The notes beneath the pieces are model-generated. The model did not search any database. It was not told where the DNA came from and saw only the letters and a list, made by a program, of their open reading frames with translations. DNA of 64,000 bases from Aquila chrysaetos chrysaetos (taxonomy: Eukaryota > Chordata > Aves > Accipitriformes > Accipitridae), in NCBI RefSeq assembly GCF_900496995.4, contig NC_044029.1:10478001-10542000 (forward strand), read 5' to 3'. Each line of letters begins with the position of its first letter. Position 1 is the first letter of the stretch. Positions 36,194-50,100 of the stretch are shown one piece after another. Made by a program: the position numbers and the translations under genes.

Positions 36194-36300
36194 AGAGAAA
36201 GAAATGTTATAGTCCCAGTGTCCCTTATGTGTTTGAAGCACAACAGCTTCAAACCAAAATGGTGTTAGAATATCTAAGACACGAGAAAAACTAACACACA

Positions 36301-36308
36301 TATTTATA
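36301..36308 (-). promoter_or_regulatory. TATA box of the PTPRQ long form
   Basis: The minus strand reads GAAGTATAAATATGTG here, a strong TATAAATA match 108 bp upstream of the signal-peptide ATG. It predicts initiation near 36270-36275 and a 5' UTR of about 80 nt. A second weaker TATA-like stretch (TTTATATG) lies about 85 bp further upstream. Inferred from sequence only. Confidence 0.55.
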
Positions 36309-36899
36309 CTTCACATAGATACAGCTGCAGCCAATGGTGCCCCCCAGATTTGTGTCCTTGCTCTAGCCCTGCCCCTTCCCAGGCCTCATATAAAGTTTTC
36401 TGAGATCAGCAGAAGGCCGTCCTTTAACTTCACTGGACTGTGGATGTGCCTGTTGTTCATTAGTCATTTTAAAACACCTCAGCGTAAAAAACGTCAGGGT
36501 TTTCTAAGTTTTACTAGTGATTACTGGATCAAAATTCATTGAAATCAGTGTAACCCCCCAAACTTTCCTCAAGAGACTCTGGTTGTTTTTCACAGCACAG
36601 ATTTCTAGCAAGATGCCCCTTTGTCAGTGTTCAAAATAAGCCTTAAAGCACTTTTACATGGAAGTACTAAGCAAACCTGCAGAACCCACTGACATGTCTT
36701 GTTAGAGTGTCCGAGAGAAATAAACAGTGTAAGTTTATGACAACTGCCGTCAAATTTGCTCATGGAAAGACAGGTGCACACCAGTACAGCACCAGGAACC
36801 GCACGAGCAAGTCTAAAACCCCTTACAGAAAATACCAAATCCTTCTTCTCAGTCGAAAAGCGGAGCCTGTAAGTCTCCTAACTCGCGCACAACCTACTT

Positions 36900-37560
36900 A
36901 TTGGAGGACTTCTCAAACTTGTCGTTAGCAAGCACAGCACGCGCCTCCCGGGAGAAATCTTTCCAGCACCAGGAAGCCCCGGGCGCTGGCGGCGGAGGCT
37001 CCCGCATGGCGGCAGACCCCGCAGCCCGACGGGGGAAGGGCGGGCGGCAGCGCTGCCCCGCGGAGCCCACAGCCGGGGCGGCGGGAGCGGGACGGCCGCC
37101 GCCACCGCCCCACGGGCTCTCCCCGTGAGGGCAAACGACGCTCCCCTTCCGCGGAGGGGACAGGCACCCACCTGCGGCTGGCGGGGCCTCCGCTCCGGCC
37201 GCTTTCCTCTCCCCCTCCTCGCTTTCTCTGTCCCCAGCCCGCCCCGCCGCCGTGCGTTCTGGCCTTTCCTGCCTTTTCGCCTGCTGCCGGGCGGGTCGAG
37301 GCGGCAACGGGCAGCGCCGTGTGGCGGGGTCCCGGCTGCCGGCCCCCCCGGCTCCCCTCATCCCCAGCGGAGCCGTCGCCGGGCACCAAACGCGGAGCTT
37401 CCCGCTTATTTCCCGCTCCCTGAGGCGGGCGCCTGAGGGGAAGGGGCGGACGGCGGCGCAGCGCGGCCCGCCGCTTTCCCGCCTTCCCGCCCGCCGTGAG
37501 GCCGCGCCGGGCCGCCGGCCAGAGCCCAGCACCGGAAAGACTTTGTCGAAATTAAAAATA
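36900..37560. promoter_or_regulatory. CpG island upstream of the PTPRQ long-form start
   Basis: About 660 bp of very GC-rich, CpG-dense sequence in an otherwise AT-rich window, 0.7 kb upstream of the long-form signal-peptide exon. Open frames within it are low-complexity Arg/Pro/Gly/Ala-rich products of base composition and are not called as genes. It may drive a PTPRQ transcript with a non-coding first exon, a divergent RNA, or both. No splice chain could be established. Confidence 0.7.
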
Positions 37561-38263
37561 GCTGGAATGTTAAGAGAGGTGTATACGTGTATGGGAAGTC
37601 ACGGCCGAACTATTCCTGCGGTTAGCGGGCTGAAAGGAAACACTGAGGAGGCAAACGGGGTGTTTCAGGGGGTGGTTGGTTGTGTGAGGAGCCGCCGTGC
37701 TTTGTGATGGTCTGGTCAGCTCCGATACCCGATTTTTGGGTTCTGTTATCCAACTGTACTGGAACGTGGACCCATCGCAAATTCACTGCGAGCAGATGTT
37801 CCTCAACTCTTTTTACATGTAAGAGCTGGGTCTTTGGGGCCGGCCATGTGTGCAAAATACGAAAGCTGCTCGCAGGAGTGCTGGCTTTAACTTGCTTTGA
37901 GAAAATACTTTCCACTTAGGCATCGTAGAGTTTCAGAGTACGTCTCTGGGAAGAATGAGTAACAAATACCATCAAAGCAACTAGCATGAAGTACTGCCTT
38001 CTATCCTTTAACTAGCTAGCTAGATTCTTAACAGGCATGTTTTGGTTCTAGATTTTATACGAAGAGGGTTAAATCAGACCGCTCAGGAGTAAGGTTGGTC
38101 TCAGAACGAAGTCGATCTCAGAATCCATACAACTGCTCCCCGGTGTGACACCAGTTTCTTCACCAGTGAGTATCCCTACTGTAAAACACGGAGATTAGCC
38201 CCGGAGGAGGAACAGACACTGACATTGTCTCGCTGCTGGAGCCGCTGCAAAGATCCTCATTTA

Positions 38264-38299
38264 CCTCCTTGGGGCAGAATTCCTCCTTGGGGCAGAATT
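38264..38299. repeat. Perfect 18-bp tandem duplication
   Basis: CCTCCTTGGGGCAGAATT occurs twice in immediate succession in intergenic DNA. Confidence 0.9.
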
Positions 38300-40734
38300 C
38301 CTGATTCTCCTTATCAAGCTGTTGGCCTCTGTACAGACGTCCCACACAAAGTTACCAGTGCAAGCATCTATAAACGAAGAACAGACGAGAATACGTAACA
38401 GTAGGACCACTGATTTACTTCCCAAAGGCTGCTGAACAAGAACTCGGCTCAGACAAAAACTTCAGGTGACATCCACCTTTGGCCAGATCTGAAGTGGTGA
38501 ATTCAGAGGTAAACTTACCTCGATATAATTTCCAGTGCCCTAACCTTCTCCAAATTAACCTTTTTAATAGAAAATTAGTTTTCCACTGTGCTCTTTGAAA
38601 TTAAATCAGTTTAGTAAGCCGATAAAATTTGTTTACCAATTATTTCCAGACAAAGTAATTATAGAATAAATACGAATTAGTGCCACTGTAAACATGTACC
38701 ATAAAAATGAGCAACACTCATATTATTTACTGTGTATTTTCTTAGGTGCTATCATCACATAATATATTATTCCTGTCTTGAGATAGTATCTTGTTGATCA
38801 GTGGGTTGTTCCCCATTTTTCCCAAAATCTGTACCCAACTGAACTTTGAATCGTGAAATAAGGAATACAATTTTTAATTAGACCTTTATTTAGAACTTCT
38901 AGTAAACAAGGCAGGCTTAATCTCACCAGAAAAAATACCATTTTGGAGCTTTTATGTTACCCAGGCTCAGAGACAGACGTAGTAAATCAAAAGCTGCTGC
39001 AATGAAACACCTGATCTCAAAACACTGAGTCAGTCTCTCCCTGAGAAACACACACATACAGAGCGCAGGTGGGGGTGTCGCCTGAATGCTATTTTAGCTA
39101 TCAATGCCAAAAGTAAGCTGCTGCCTATTCAGCTGTTTCACAAAGCAGACATACTCATTTTTTTTCCAGAGAACTTTGTAATCACCAAGCACTAAGGGAG
39201 GCTTTATTAACGGGGCGATTTTCAAGACAACAGCAGGAGCCCTCTCTTTTTTAACCTCATTAAATTAAGTGTGCATGGCACATTCCACCTTAATCAAAAG
39301 AACACTCCCCAAAACATAACCGCTTTCCTTTTATTGAGCATTTCTAGTGATTAACTTTTAACATCATTAACTATTGCGTTTCTCCAGAATGCAACATCAG
39401 TACAGAAGCTCTTCAAGTTCCCCCAGTCTTCATACAAAAACTACTTGTAAAAGTAGAACCTACAGGTATAAGATATTTTTTTCAGACTATCTCCTTTGAG
39501 TGAGATTCTCAAATCTCTGATCTTGGAGAATCTTTTACCACTGATTTCAATACGACGTATAGGCGTACGACGACCTAATATGGTCTATATGGTTATGTGT
39601 GACAGCTCATGTATGTTTTGTCCCCTCTACTAGAACACATGCCTGTGGGATTTTTCCATAGGACATGGATTACACCCATACATGATTACACCAGCAGCAT
39701 AACCTCAAGGTAACCTCTGGAAAAGGATTTGATGTGACAGAACTTGAAAAAATTAGTTCAAGTCAGTGTTTCCCACTGCCACAGTATTCCTGATTGGTAC
39801 CTACACATTTATTTGGCAGTAAGTTTTTACACAAAGGTGAACCTCTGTAATATTTGGAAATTGGATGTCCTATAAATTCTTATAAAAGGAGAGATGGAAG
39901 AAAAAGAGATGGAAAGAACTATACAGAACTAATGCATAATCAAAAAAAAAAAAAAAATCCAGGCTGAATCTGAGCTCATCAGCAGTGCAGAAGGTCGAGA
40001 GAAAAAAATTGAATTTGTGTTAGGAAAAACAGAGTGGAAAAGAAAGGGGACAGAAGCCACATCTGACGTGGCATTTGTGACTGCTTAAGCACTGTGAACA
40101 GCACAGTGACCGTTTGTCACCCTGGAGTGTGTTCTTGTAAACACCTCCACCTTTGAGTATACTTTGTGGCTTGTAACTACGTTCAGACACCATACTTAAG
40201 GCCTGGTCCTGTTCTCAAAAGAAACTAGTAACAAAGACCTCAGTGCAAATAGCTTTTTCACCAATACACAGGTGCATGTATTTGGGAAGACCTCCACCTG
40301 CAATGTGGAAAGTAATAAATCATGAAAATGTATGTATTAAGTTTTACTGTCGATTTTTAGTATACAGATTTGGCTAGCTAAAAATGAGAATATTGGCTGC
40401 CTGTATAGCTGTACTGTAGGTCTTGGATTTTATTAATGAAAAAACACAGTAAGTGGCTTAAACCCAATATTAAAAGCTGTGCCTTAAATTCCAGTTGCAT
40501 ATTGAGGTGAGAATTGGTCTTAACAAATGACCTGGCAATAAGGCAATGGAATTATAAAAGTCAAATATTATAAATAATATGGCCAAAGCCTTACTATTTT
40601 ATAGAGGCATGTTCAGTTACAATCTGATTCTAAGTATAGAGATAGATTTAGATTAATCCCTTAAAAAAAAAAAAAAAAGAAATCTGCATTGTTTTATGGG
40701 TAAGCCTTTATATTGTAGAATTTCTTTTGCAAGT

Positions 40735-40905
40735 GCAAGTAGGAGAACAGAGCAGCGGAAACGTAGGCGCAAAGGACCAGTGCAACCAGCTATGAATGGG
40801 GGAGATGCCAGGGCACGGCAGGACCGCAGCGTAAGGTCTGCACTCGACCGTGCACGCAGCTTCTCCCCAGTTCCTCGCATTTTCCAGTGGCAGCGTGGGA
40901 GTTTG
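40735..40905. other. Small CpG-enriched patch between the genes
   Basis: A short stretch with repeated CG dinucleotides (GCGGAAACGTAGGCGC, GACCGCAGCG, CGACCGTGCACGC) inside AT-rich intergenic DNA. It could be a minor regulatory element. No gene is supported. Confidence 0.4.
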
Positions 40906-43900
40906 AGAGAGGCATGCATTCCCAGCCTTTCTTTTAGGGGAGTAGAAATTATTCGAGTCTTGGTTTCAGGCGGGGGTAGAAGGGAGGGAACTCTGTGGGT
41001 ATTAAAGCTCTTTTAGTCAACAATAAACAAACTAATTAATTTTGGTATTTAACTAAGTTAGGTTTGAGTTGGATCAGCTTTCCAAAGCAGCTCAGAAGAT
41101 GTCTGCGCAAACAGGGTTACGCGCAATTTGAGGCTGGGGGTTGAGGCAGGAATGCAGTTGAAGAGAGATGAGGAAACCAAGACAGAACCACAGACTCCAT
41201 CTAAGTTTATATTTAAGATACAAACGGAGGAAATATTTGGAGCAGAACAGTCCTGCCACACTGCAGGCTCATTCAAACCTTCTACCCATTGCAAGGCCTG
41301 CAAGGGCTAGTTCACACTGTATAAAACATACCACGTTATGCCAATGTCACCTTCATGGAGGTAATGGGGGTGGGATGGCTGTCCAGAAAATGGTTCACAA
41401 GTTTTAATAGGTGTTCACTTTCTGACCAGGCCAAAGCAGCCTGAATTTGAAGTTTAATTGTCAAATGAAAGGCAATCTTAGACCATAGCCAGCTTCACCG
41501 AAGATGTAAGATTTTGCTGTAGGCTTCAGGGAGGATCCCGACAGAGTTCCTACTGATTGTTGCACTTAAAAAACCAAGTTGGGTGAGTGGGAAAAGATCT
41601 TTTAATACCATTTTTCCTATTACAGGTTATCATGGAGTTAATTTTAAGCATAACTGCTTTTATAATTTCCAGGTTTGTCTAAGATTTTGCATTATTGTTC
41701 ATCTTTAGTGGCACAGGTAAATTAATTGCATCAACACTGATTTATTATCATTCTGCAAAATAATGTTTATTAATTTCTCTTTAATTACAAATGCAGTTCT
41801 AAATCTCAGGAAAGCACATTGCTTATAAAAAGCACAGCTGTTCAATCAAAACACATCAAGTGTTTGTCATTATATGGAAAAATGCTATCTTGTAGGAGCT
41901 TCTTCAGGTAATTTATCAAATGCTAAATTCATTAAGAAGTTTTGGGCCAAACTCTCTTGATGCAAATATAGGATTCCTATCTCTATGTTAATAAATCAAA
42001 AGGCCCTAAGGATGAATTTTTCTTTTAAAAGTTGTCCTTTTAATTTGCTGCATGAGTACACAAACTTTACGGCTCTACCTGTGATTTAATTTCCATTTCT
42101 GGCCTGCATGAAAAGTTTCTGTACACAAATTCTGGCAGCAATATCAGAGAATATTTTGGTTCTAGGCCCTAGTATGTAACACGACTTGAAATATCCGCCA
42201 TACAAATCATAAAAACATGCAAATGAAGCATATGCTTTCTCAAAACAGCACTTTATTTTGATCGCTAGGTGATCACTGTTTCTTTATAGTGGTTAAATAT
42301 TTTACTGATAATACAATGGATTGTTCTTTAATTTTTAAACCAAGTCACTATTTTTAAGGAGATGGATGAGTAGATGACAGTCTTGTTAGTAACGACAGAT
42401 TTCACTGTATATACTATTTTTCTTTACAAGCCTTCAAACTGAATACAGCAAATGTTTAAAGATTTGTCACACAAAGTAGCAAAATAGCCTTGGATTTTAA
42501 GGTTTTTTAATTTTATGTTGCTTATTTTTCATTGTATAAACCAATGTGATAATCCAACCTTTTCGTAATTAAATGATGACAGCCTGAAATAAAAACTGTG
42601 TCAAAATGTTTTCAGACTTTCAGACAAGAATTTTAATTCTGAAACAGTTTCCATGACAAGGAAAATACTGACATCATTTAAACAAGTTTCATTCAGTGAG
42701 TTTATAAAGCAAAGTAATCTTCTAAAAACAAGCCTAAAATTCTATTCTTAGATTTTAAGATAAGATTATGTAGTATGTTTAATAAAAGGGAGAGTATATT
42801 CAGCTTAAGGTGCTGAATCATGCACATTCACAGCCTGATTGAACATGAATAGCTCACCTAAGCCCTTCAAAACATATATTTTACCTGGATTTTGTTTTCC
42901 TGGACTCAAAAATTATGAATCCTAAATTCAATCAATAGTCCAAATCTCAATATTTAAAAAAAGCAAACAATTTTTATGTATTGTATAAAAATACACTGGA
43001 CACAAATCTTCAAACTGGAAAACAAAGGAAGAAACCCACTATGAATAGTTAAAATGTGCAGTATCCTGGTTTTTTAATAAATATATATATACATAATATC
43101 TTATTCTACAGCTAACAGTAGACACCCAATTTCTTAGTTGTGAAAACTGAAAACTGGATATAAAATAGAATCCTTCATATCAGAAACAGCTTTTAGATAT
43201 TTTTAATAAAGGCACAAGTGTTTGAACTCTTCAGGCTTTGCTTAGTCATGCTTCATATTTATAATATATATAAAAATTAAATAAATGTCTAAGGTTTAAA
43301 GACATTATCATGATTTTACTATATGCTCTGGAGATTTACTACAGTTACTTACAGACCTGTTGGTTGTGGTGTTTCTCAGTGACTTACAGTGTAAGCAGAG
43401 TCCAGTCATTGACAACAGCTTAATGGACGAAAGATAAACTTTTTAGCAAGATAAAAAATGTTTCAGTTGAACCCACTATTTTTTTAATAAGTTAATTCAG
43501 TCATTCTCAAAACCCCAATATGCTTCTTTCCCATTTAAACATGGGACCAGTGATGGTTCTCAACTGGAAGTTTCCAAGTAAAAGGAAAAGAACCACTGAG
43601 AAATTCTGAACTTTGATAAGTAGCCACAATCCAAAATTTTAAAACACTGGAAGCACAGACATTAACCAGCTTTCAACAGCTCATCAGAAAGCCACTGAGT
43701 AGAAATAAATGATGGCTAAATTATACCTTGTTCAAAAGAATTTATGTTTTTCTCTCTACACATGCCAATATTTGAAAAGAAAATTTGCAGAACAAAGAAC
43801 AACATCATCTTCACTAAATTTGTGAAAAGTTACATTATAAAGCATAATTGAGGACTTTTTTTTTTTTTTTTCCCCTGCAGAGCACTATAGCCATCCAAGG

Positions 43901-43970
43901 TCAAAAAATAGAGTCTGGTGAAAGGAAACTCATTTTAATTCTTCAGATTAAATCATATCCACAGTAATGT

Positions 43971-44171
43971 TCAGTTCCATTGGCATGAGCAGTCTATAGG
44001 CTCTTGAATGACATACATAATTTCAGTGCCATTTCCTGAGCAGCGTAGTGGCACAGTCAGGTTACGCGTTCCATTTTCTCGACAACATTTACAGAATCTT
44101 AAATGACTATCAATATTGACATTGAAAATTGTTGCAGATGGGCATTTTCCATCACAAGAAGCCACATTTAT
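43971..44171 (-). CDS. OTOGL: OTOGL last exon: C-terminal cystine knot and stop
   Basis: Acceptor GCTCATAG, phase 0 start, TGA at 43973-43971. INVASCDGKCPSATIFNVN, HLRFCKCCRENGTRN and PIDCSCQWN give the complete CTCK signature, which mediates disulphide dimerisation in this family. An ATTAAA hexamer on the minus strand at 43939-43934 is a candidate poly(A) signal for a short 3' UTR; longer UTRs cannot be excluded. Confidence 0.93.
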   Translation of the reverse strand: MNVASCDGKCPSATIFNVNIDSHLRFCKCCRENGTRNLTVPLRCSGNGTEIMYVIQEPIDCSCQWN

Positions 44172-47100
44172 CTATGAGCAAAATAAGAACTGAAATTAGA
44201 CATCTCATATTTTGTTATAAAGATATTACATTTCAAACTTCTTTGTGATTAAAACCCATTTTTACATTTGAAAATGTAAGAGAAAATGTTAAGACTCCGG
44301 TCTTAAAAATTATTTTATCTCCTAAGATTCATTCATTCTAAGTGTAGACACATTTTAAATTTTTTTTTAAATTAAACTTTTTTTGGTTGTTTAATTGTGT
44401 ATTGTGTCTTAACCTTGAGCAAAATTTTGTGCTGTGGATACCAAAATCGAATCCCTAGTTTACAAATTAATAACTTCGAAACAGCACAGCTAAATTCATG
44501 TTCTTTTCATGTTCACTGCTGAAAAGTTAAATTCTTCTAAGCAAAACGAAGAGAAGTCTATCATTCTCCTTGAAGGTTCAAGAGGAAGAGCATATCAGTG
44601 CAAAAGCTTCTCCCTTTCTTATTCATACTGCTTGTGACTAAGGGCACACCAATATTAGCTGTGTTATCACTGTAACAAGTATATCCAAAAAGTAGATGCA
44701 GTAACAAACCAGCAAGGGCAGAGACTGGCTATAAAATTATTTGTGCTCGAGACTTCAGCAGAGCAAAGCTTTCTCTCACTATTATTACATTGTGTGAAGA
44801 GTCTTCTTAGCTGATACTCTGACAGAAAAGAAATTGATACTTTTTAATTAAAACTTAAATGGAGTTGATATGCTGGGAAATTGAGAACAGCCATACGAGA
44901 TGTAGTTCCTTCTGTGATAGTTTTAAATCTGATTTCTTTTGCAAGTGAGGAGTATGAAAGATGCTTTGATCCACTCCCTTCCAAACAGCCTGTGAACAAA
45001 TGGGCCATATCCAAAACAAATTGGACCAAAAGGTTACTCTTACAGCTTTCCTGAAATAAGACCTTGTCCTAAGCACTAATAATCTCAGTTATTAATTAAT
45101 TAAATGTAACCATAGTCAGCCCGATCCACAGTTTGACAGCATTAATCTGGCCAAAAAACATGTATGCAGTTCCAAACCAACCATAGCAGATACCGCCATT
45201 TGATGGACCAAAATCATGCGATTGAAATAGATTGCCAGGGGTTTTGCAGTGGGGGAGCTGGAGAGGAAAGGAAGTGGAGCTAAGGATATGAATAGAGATT
45301 TTGAGGACATGAAAATCTGGAGGTACTTCTGGGTGCAGGGAATCTGGACTGTGGGAAGGGTTGGCAGCCATCAAAGAAATGGGGAACAAGAAGATACTGG
45401 GTAAAGGGGGTTGTAATATGGATGGAGATGGGATGGGGGTAGGTCTGTTTGGAAGGTGGGTAGAGGGTGAAGGAAAGATAAAGAATGTACAATAGAAAGT
45501 CATAAAAAGGAAGGCTTGTGCCGTTCATGGAATGACCTGGCCAACATTCTCGTTGCTCCTCTCTGAACCCTCTCTAGTTCTGCAGCAATGTAGAGGGACC
45601 ATAACTGCACAGAGCACCCTCAATACTAATGCGCCATTGACTCCTAAGAGACACTAGAATGAGTTTGTTTCCACGCCCCATCCTATTCCCTAAGTGTCAT
45701 AACTCTTAGTCAGCCTTTCTGTCTGCAGGAGAGCATTTAACAGAGGTTTTCACAGAACTGGATGCAAGGGCAAGGTCCTTTTCAGCTAGCTGAAAAACCT
45801 ATCAGGTTTGACTAAATCTTTCTGTTTAATATTCTTTGCTTTAGTCAATACCATGTCTTTATTTTGTCATATTGCTGTCCCTTAACCTAGGCTGTTGAAG
45901 TAACTGTGAAGCTCTCCACAGTCTTCTCTCCTCTTAACTATGGCAAAAAACTGTAATTTCATCAGCATATTTATATTCCCTCATTACCAACCTTTCTTCT
46001 AAAACAAAATAAATACACCATACATTCTTACTTCTACTATTAAACTTTGGGCGTGTCACTGTTGAGCTTCTATCAGGATGGACATTAAACTGCTCAGCTT
46101 TCAATCTGTGATGATATTTTGCCTCTTCCCTTATGACTGTTTAGATTCTTCAACAGACTCTTACCAGAGGCCTTCTGGAGGTCTGAAGATATTGTGTGGG
46201 TTGCTTCTCTTTTAAGTGCTATGTGAGAAGCACATTTGCCTCTCAGACATGTCCTGGGTTTCGTAGATGGGGCTACACCAAAGCTGAGAAATAAGATGTC
46301 TTAAGTAGGCCCATAAATAAATGGGATCATGAATTTATGATATGCAGACATATGCTATGTGGAGGAGAAGATACCCAGAAAGTAAAGGTCTTCAAAGAGG
46401 AATGCAGCAGTGTTTCCATCACATCCTAAGTGGAAGCATTTCTACTCCTCTTTTAGAGTGGGATGCTATTTCATGGTGAAGAGTTCAATGCCTTTGTTAG
46501 TTACAAGCAGTTCTGCTGTGTACTTTTCATTTGAAGCCAGATGTTTTTCCAGGTAGGAGGGCTCAGTCTTTCAGCCATAGGAACAGCTAATTTTACTCCA
46601 TTTACAAGTGGGATAACATTCCTAGAGTCAAAGGTCTGCTTTTGAGAAGATAGCAGCATTTTTTGTTGCTTGTTGATAGCTATAACCCACTTCTTCATAC
46701 TTAATTTGGTATGCCATAGGCCCAGCACCAAACACAGGTCTTTTATGCTTACCGGGCTTTGACTTATACAGTCATTTTTCCTTATGGTTGTCCTGATTGT
46801 CATTTTCTGGCAAATCCTTTCTTCCTTTTTGCCTGATAAAATACAGAAAATGCATATTGAATCAATACACTTTTTGTACTGTATTTGCTACTAAAAAAAG
46901 TGAAACTATTAAAATAATTTTAATAATTATACTGTTTTCAATAATGTACACATTGAAACTATTATTTCCATAATTAAATAATTGTTTAGAAAAAATCTCA
47001 TATATTAATAAATACTTCCTGTGCAAAACTATCAATTTTATAGCTGGATTCATATGAGGCATCAAGTGGCCCATTAAGCTATACAGATTTTATAAATATT

Positions 47101-50100
47101 AAAACATTTATATGATTTTAAATTGCACATATGGCAAGATAAATATAAGCAATTAGAAAAAAGATGTCTCAAGTAATTTTGAATAGTGTTAGAATTAATT
47201 CTCTTTTAATCGGAATATTGAATGTAAACAAGATTTTGATTCTGCATTTTAGAAAATTTTCAGAACTTAACATTTGAGAAGGTAAAGCTGTGAATGCGAG
47301 TACAACCTTGATGCTATTTTGAATATTTAGAATTTAAATAGAACCGTATAATTTCAATATATTTTTGAGAAAGATGTCCTTCAAGAAAGCTTTGAAAGAG
47401 AGAGATGCATATATTTGCTAAATATGGTGCAGTTTTTACCACCAGAACTGAAGCATGTAGCACTGAGTCAGCATACGGATCTAGGATTAGGGAAATACTG
47501 CATTTTTAAGTACATTCTGGGAGATATTGATAGGAGGTTTTTTCTTTTATTTGGAAAATAAAGCTGTACAGTGCAAAGCCATTTTTAACATAATAAAAAT
47601 CATAATATAATAGTGAAACAATTAAATGTACAATCTTTCATGCTGCACTCCATATCAGACTGTTATTACTATCTGTGTAATGGCAGTTATTTAGATCTCC
47701 TATTTCACTACCCATCAAAATCACCTATTAGTTTTGCTACGCAACCATTCTGTACATCCAGCATATCAAATAATAAGCAATATTCAGCAGAGTTTCTCCA
47801 CCTTCAGCACATGCTTTCATGGTTGTGTGTATACAAAAAGAACAACTTTTCTGTTCCCCAGAAGCTTGTGAGCACTTTCATAAGATAAATGAGCTCTGAG
47901 TAACCAAGATATTTGGCAACCACAGCTCCAGTGGGTATTTAAAAATTAGGCTGGCTGCAGAGTACAGCTAGATTTTAATCTGCACATTGCAGGATCAGAC
48001 AAGGTTCTGTTAGTGAACTAGCAGATTGCTGAACGATGAAAGCTGTTAGCCTACAGCATCTTGGTTTTCCTTCCTCAGCAACACTTAAGAAAAAGAAGTC
48101 CTCTGATATTTCCATCAGAAAGCGCTTGCCAGCATGAATACGTGTAGACAACGCAATCTTTGTACTTCTATAAGTCCTAGAGAGAGATAAATGACATTTC
48201 AGCATATAAGGTGCTGATGTCCAATGAAAACTGCTGGTATACTTTTCTCTCTCCCACCTACAGCTGTCAAGAAGATCTGCATTCAGTATCAGGCGTGCTT
48301 TTTTTACTCACTCCTTATTTGAGGCAGGAGTTTCTGTGACTTACCTATCCTTAAAGGCAAAGAATTATGATCATAATGCAACAGCTCTGTAACATTCTGT
48401 TATTTCTGGTGTAAAGAGTATTTATTAATGCGTGATTGTAATTGTATGTTCCGCCCTCCCGCCCAACATTTTCATGACTTTGTAAAACATGTTATTTGTG
48501 ACAAAGAAGAAATACAGCATAAATCCATATCTGCAAAGGTGAGACCAGACAGTAATGCACATTCTTGCTCTATTTTAAGGCAAAAACAATTCAGTCATTA
48601 AATTCAGAGCCCTGGGATCACATTTAGAATCTCTTGGTAACAGTATTCAGCATGAAGATATTTTTTAAAGTAACATTTCTTATGACAACTCCCCTGTACA
48701 GTAAGTTCACATATTAAAACCAATTTCAGAAATGAACAGGAGGAAGAACCATCAGCAGCATATACCATAAGTGGATGAAGCTAATTCTGACAGGTGCTGA
48801 GCAGTGAACCCTAACAAAGCTTTAGAAAACCACTGATCTGGGAGGGCAACAGGGGATAAGCATCTCTCAGTATCAGGCCCAGTACCATTAACTGCATGGT
48901 AACATTTAATGGTGGTGACAGCTATACGTGTATATCAAGCAGTGCTTACACTATTATTAAAAAAAGAAAATACATTATTAAAAATAATACCTGGTTCACA
49001 ATTAATACTATCAGTAGGCACTACTGGACTAATGGCAAAGGGTAATACACCCAATCCAGAACCTGGCAGAATCATTAGGAATGTAAGTTTCTCATGAAAT
49101 AAAAACATTTTTATATAAATGACATTTCATTAATTCTTACACTGCCAACTGCAATTTTTCTTTTAGCAAAAGATGGTGAGCTTTCCTGTTAGTCTTCCAA
49201 ATTTTGAAACTCTGCAGCTGCTTCAAGTCTCGCTAAAGACGGCCTAAACTTTATTACTCCTCTGGTTAACACAAAACTGGAATGATGCTTCCTTGTAAAC
49301 CAAACTTTTGCAATGAGTCTCTCTATGGCAAGGTAAGAATTAAATATATGCACTCACTTTGCATGCATTGAATCAAGCTCTTTCAGAAAGATTATTTGTT
49401 CCCATTAAAACCCCAAGGTGTGGCAAGCTCTATTTGTAAGTACTCTTTTTAACTGTTTCATCCAGGGCACATGCTTTTAGTTAAAAATAAAACAAAATAA
49501 AAATAAAATAGCATATCATTGCATGAATTACATCTGTTTTTTTAGCAGCCACCTCAGCAAGTATTTCTGAAGTATAACGATGCGTTTTCTGAGGCCACAG
49601 AATATGGCCAAAATTATAAATCTTCCTGGTCAACAGAAAACCAGTAGCCATTAATTCTTTAGACTAATTTTCTAAATAAAGCCAACCTAATTGGGGGGGG
49701 GGGGGGGGGGGTAGTTAAATATTTTCAACATAGTTTATCTCATTAGAGAAAGAATACTGATTAGTAAGATTTTAGCACAATTCTGGTGTGTTACTTTTCT
49801 ATGCTGATTCTCATTAAAAAAAAAAGTATTCTGTTGTATTAAAATAGCTTTTATTTTCTATGTTTTGGATACAATAGAACAATAATACTTGAAGTTCACT
49901 TTCAAAGCTTTGCATAACTTGGAAACTTGAGTATTGTTCTGTATTTGATAAATATGAATATTTCTCCTTATATCGCTGAATTATTTACAATACATCGCAC
50001 TTCTGAATTTTATTTAATAACTGTGCAATATGTGGCTATAAGTCTGTGACTTCCTATTCAATATTGTTAAGTAAATGTTTGTCTAAAAAAATTCCAAAGA

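Larger units (their letters stand above)
36309..43970. other. Interval between OTOGL 3' end and PTPRQ
   Basis: Holds the OTOGL 3' UTR of unknown length just below 43971, AT-rich sequence without recognisable genes, a small CpG patch near 40.8 kb and the CpG island at 36.9-37.56 kb. No RNA gene was identified. Confidence 0.55.

Noticed and set aside
36894..37532. 212-codon minus-strand frame in the CpG island, and overlapping frames on both strands
   Set aside because: Long frames in several registers are expected in very GC-rich DNA; the products are low-complexity Arg/Pro/Gly/Ala with no motif.
45096..45528. 135-codon minus-strand frame rich in Pro and Ser in the last OTOGL intron
   Set aside because: Low complexity; the OTOGL exons on both sides join in phase without it.
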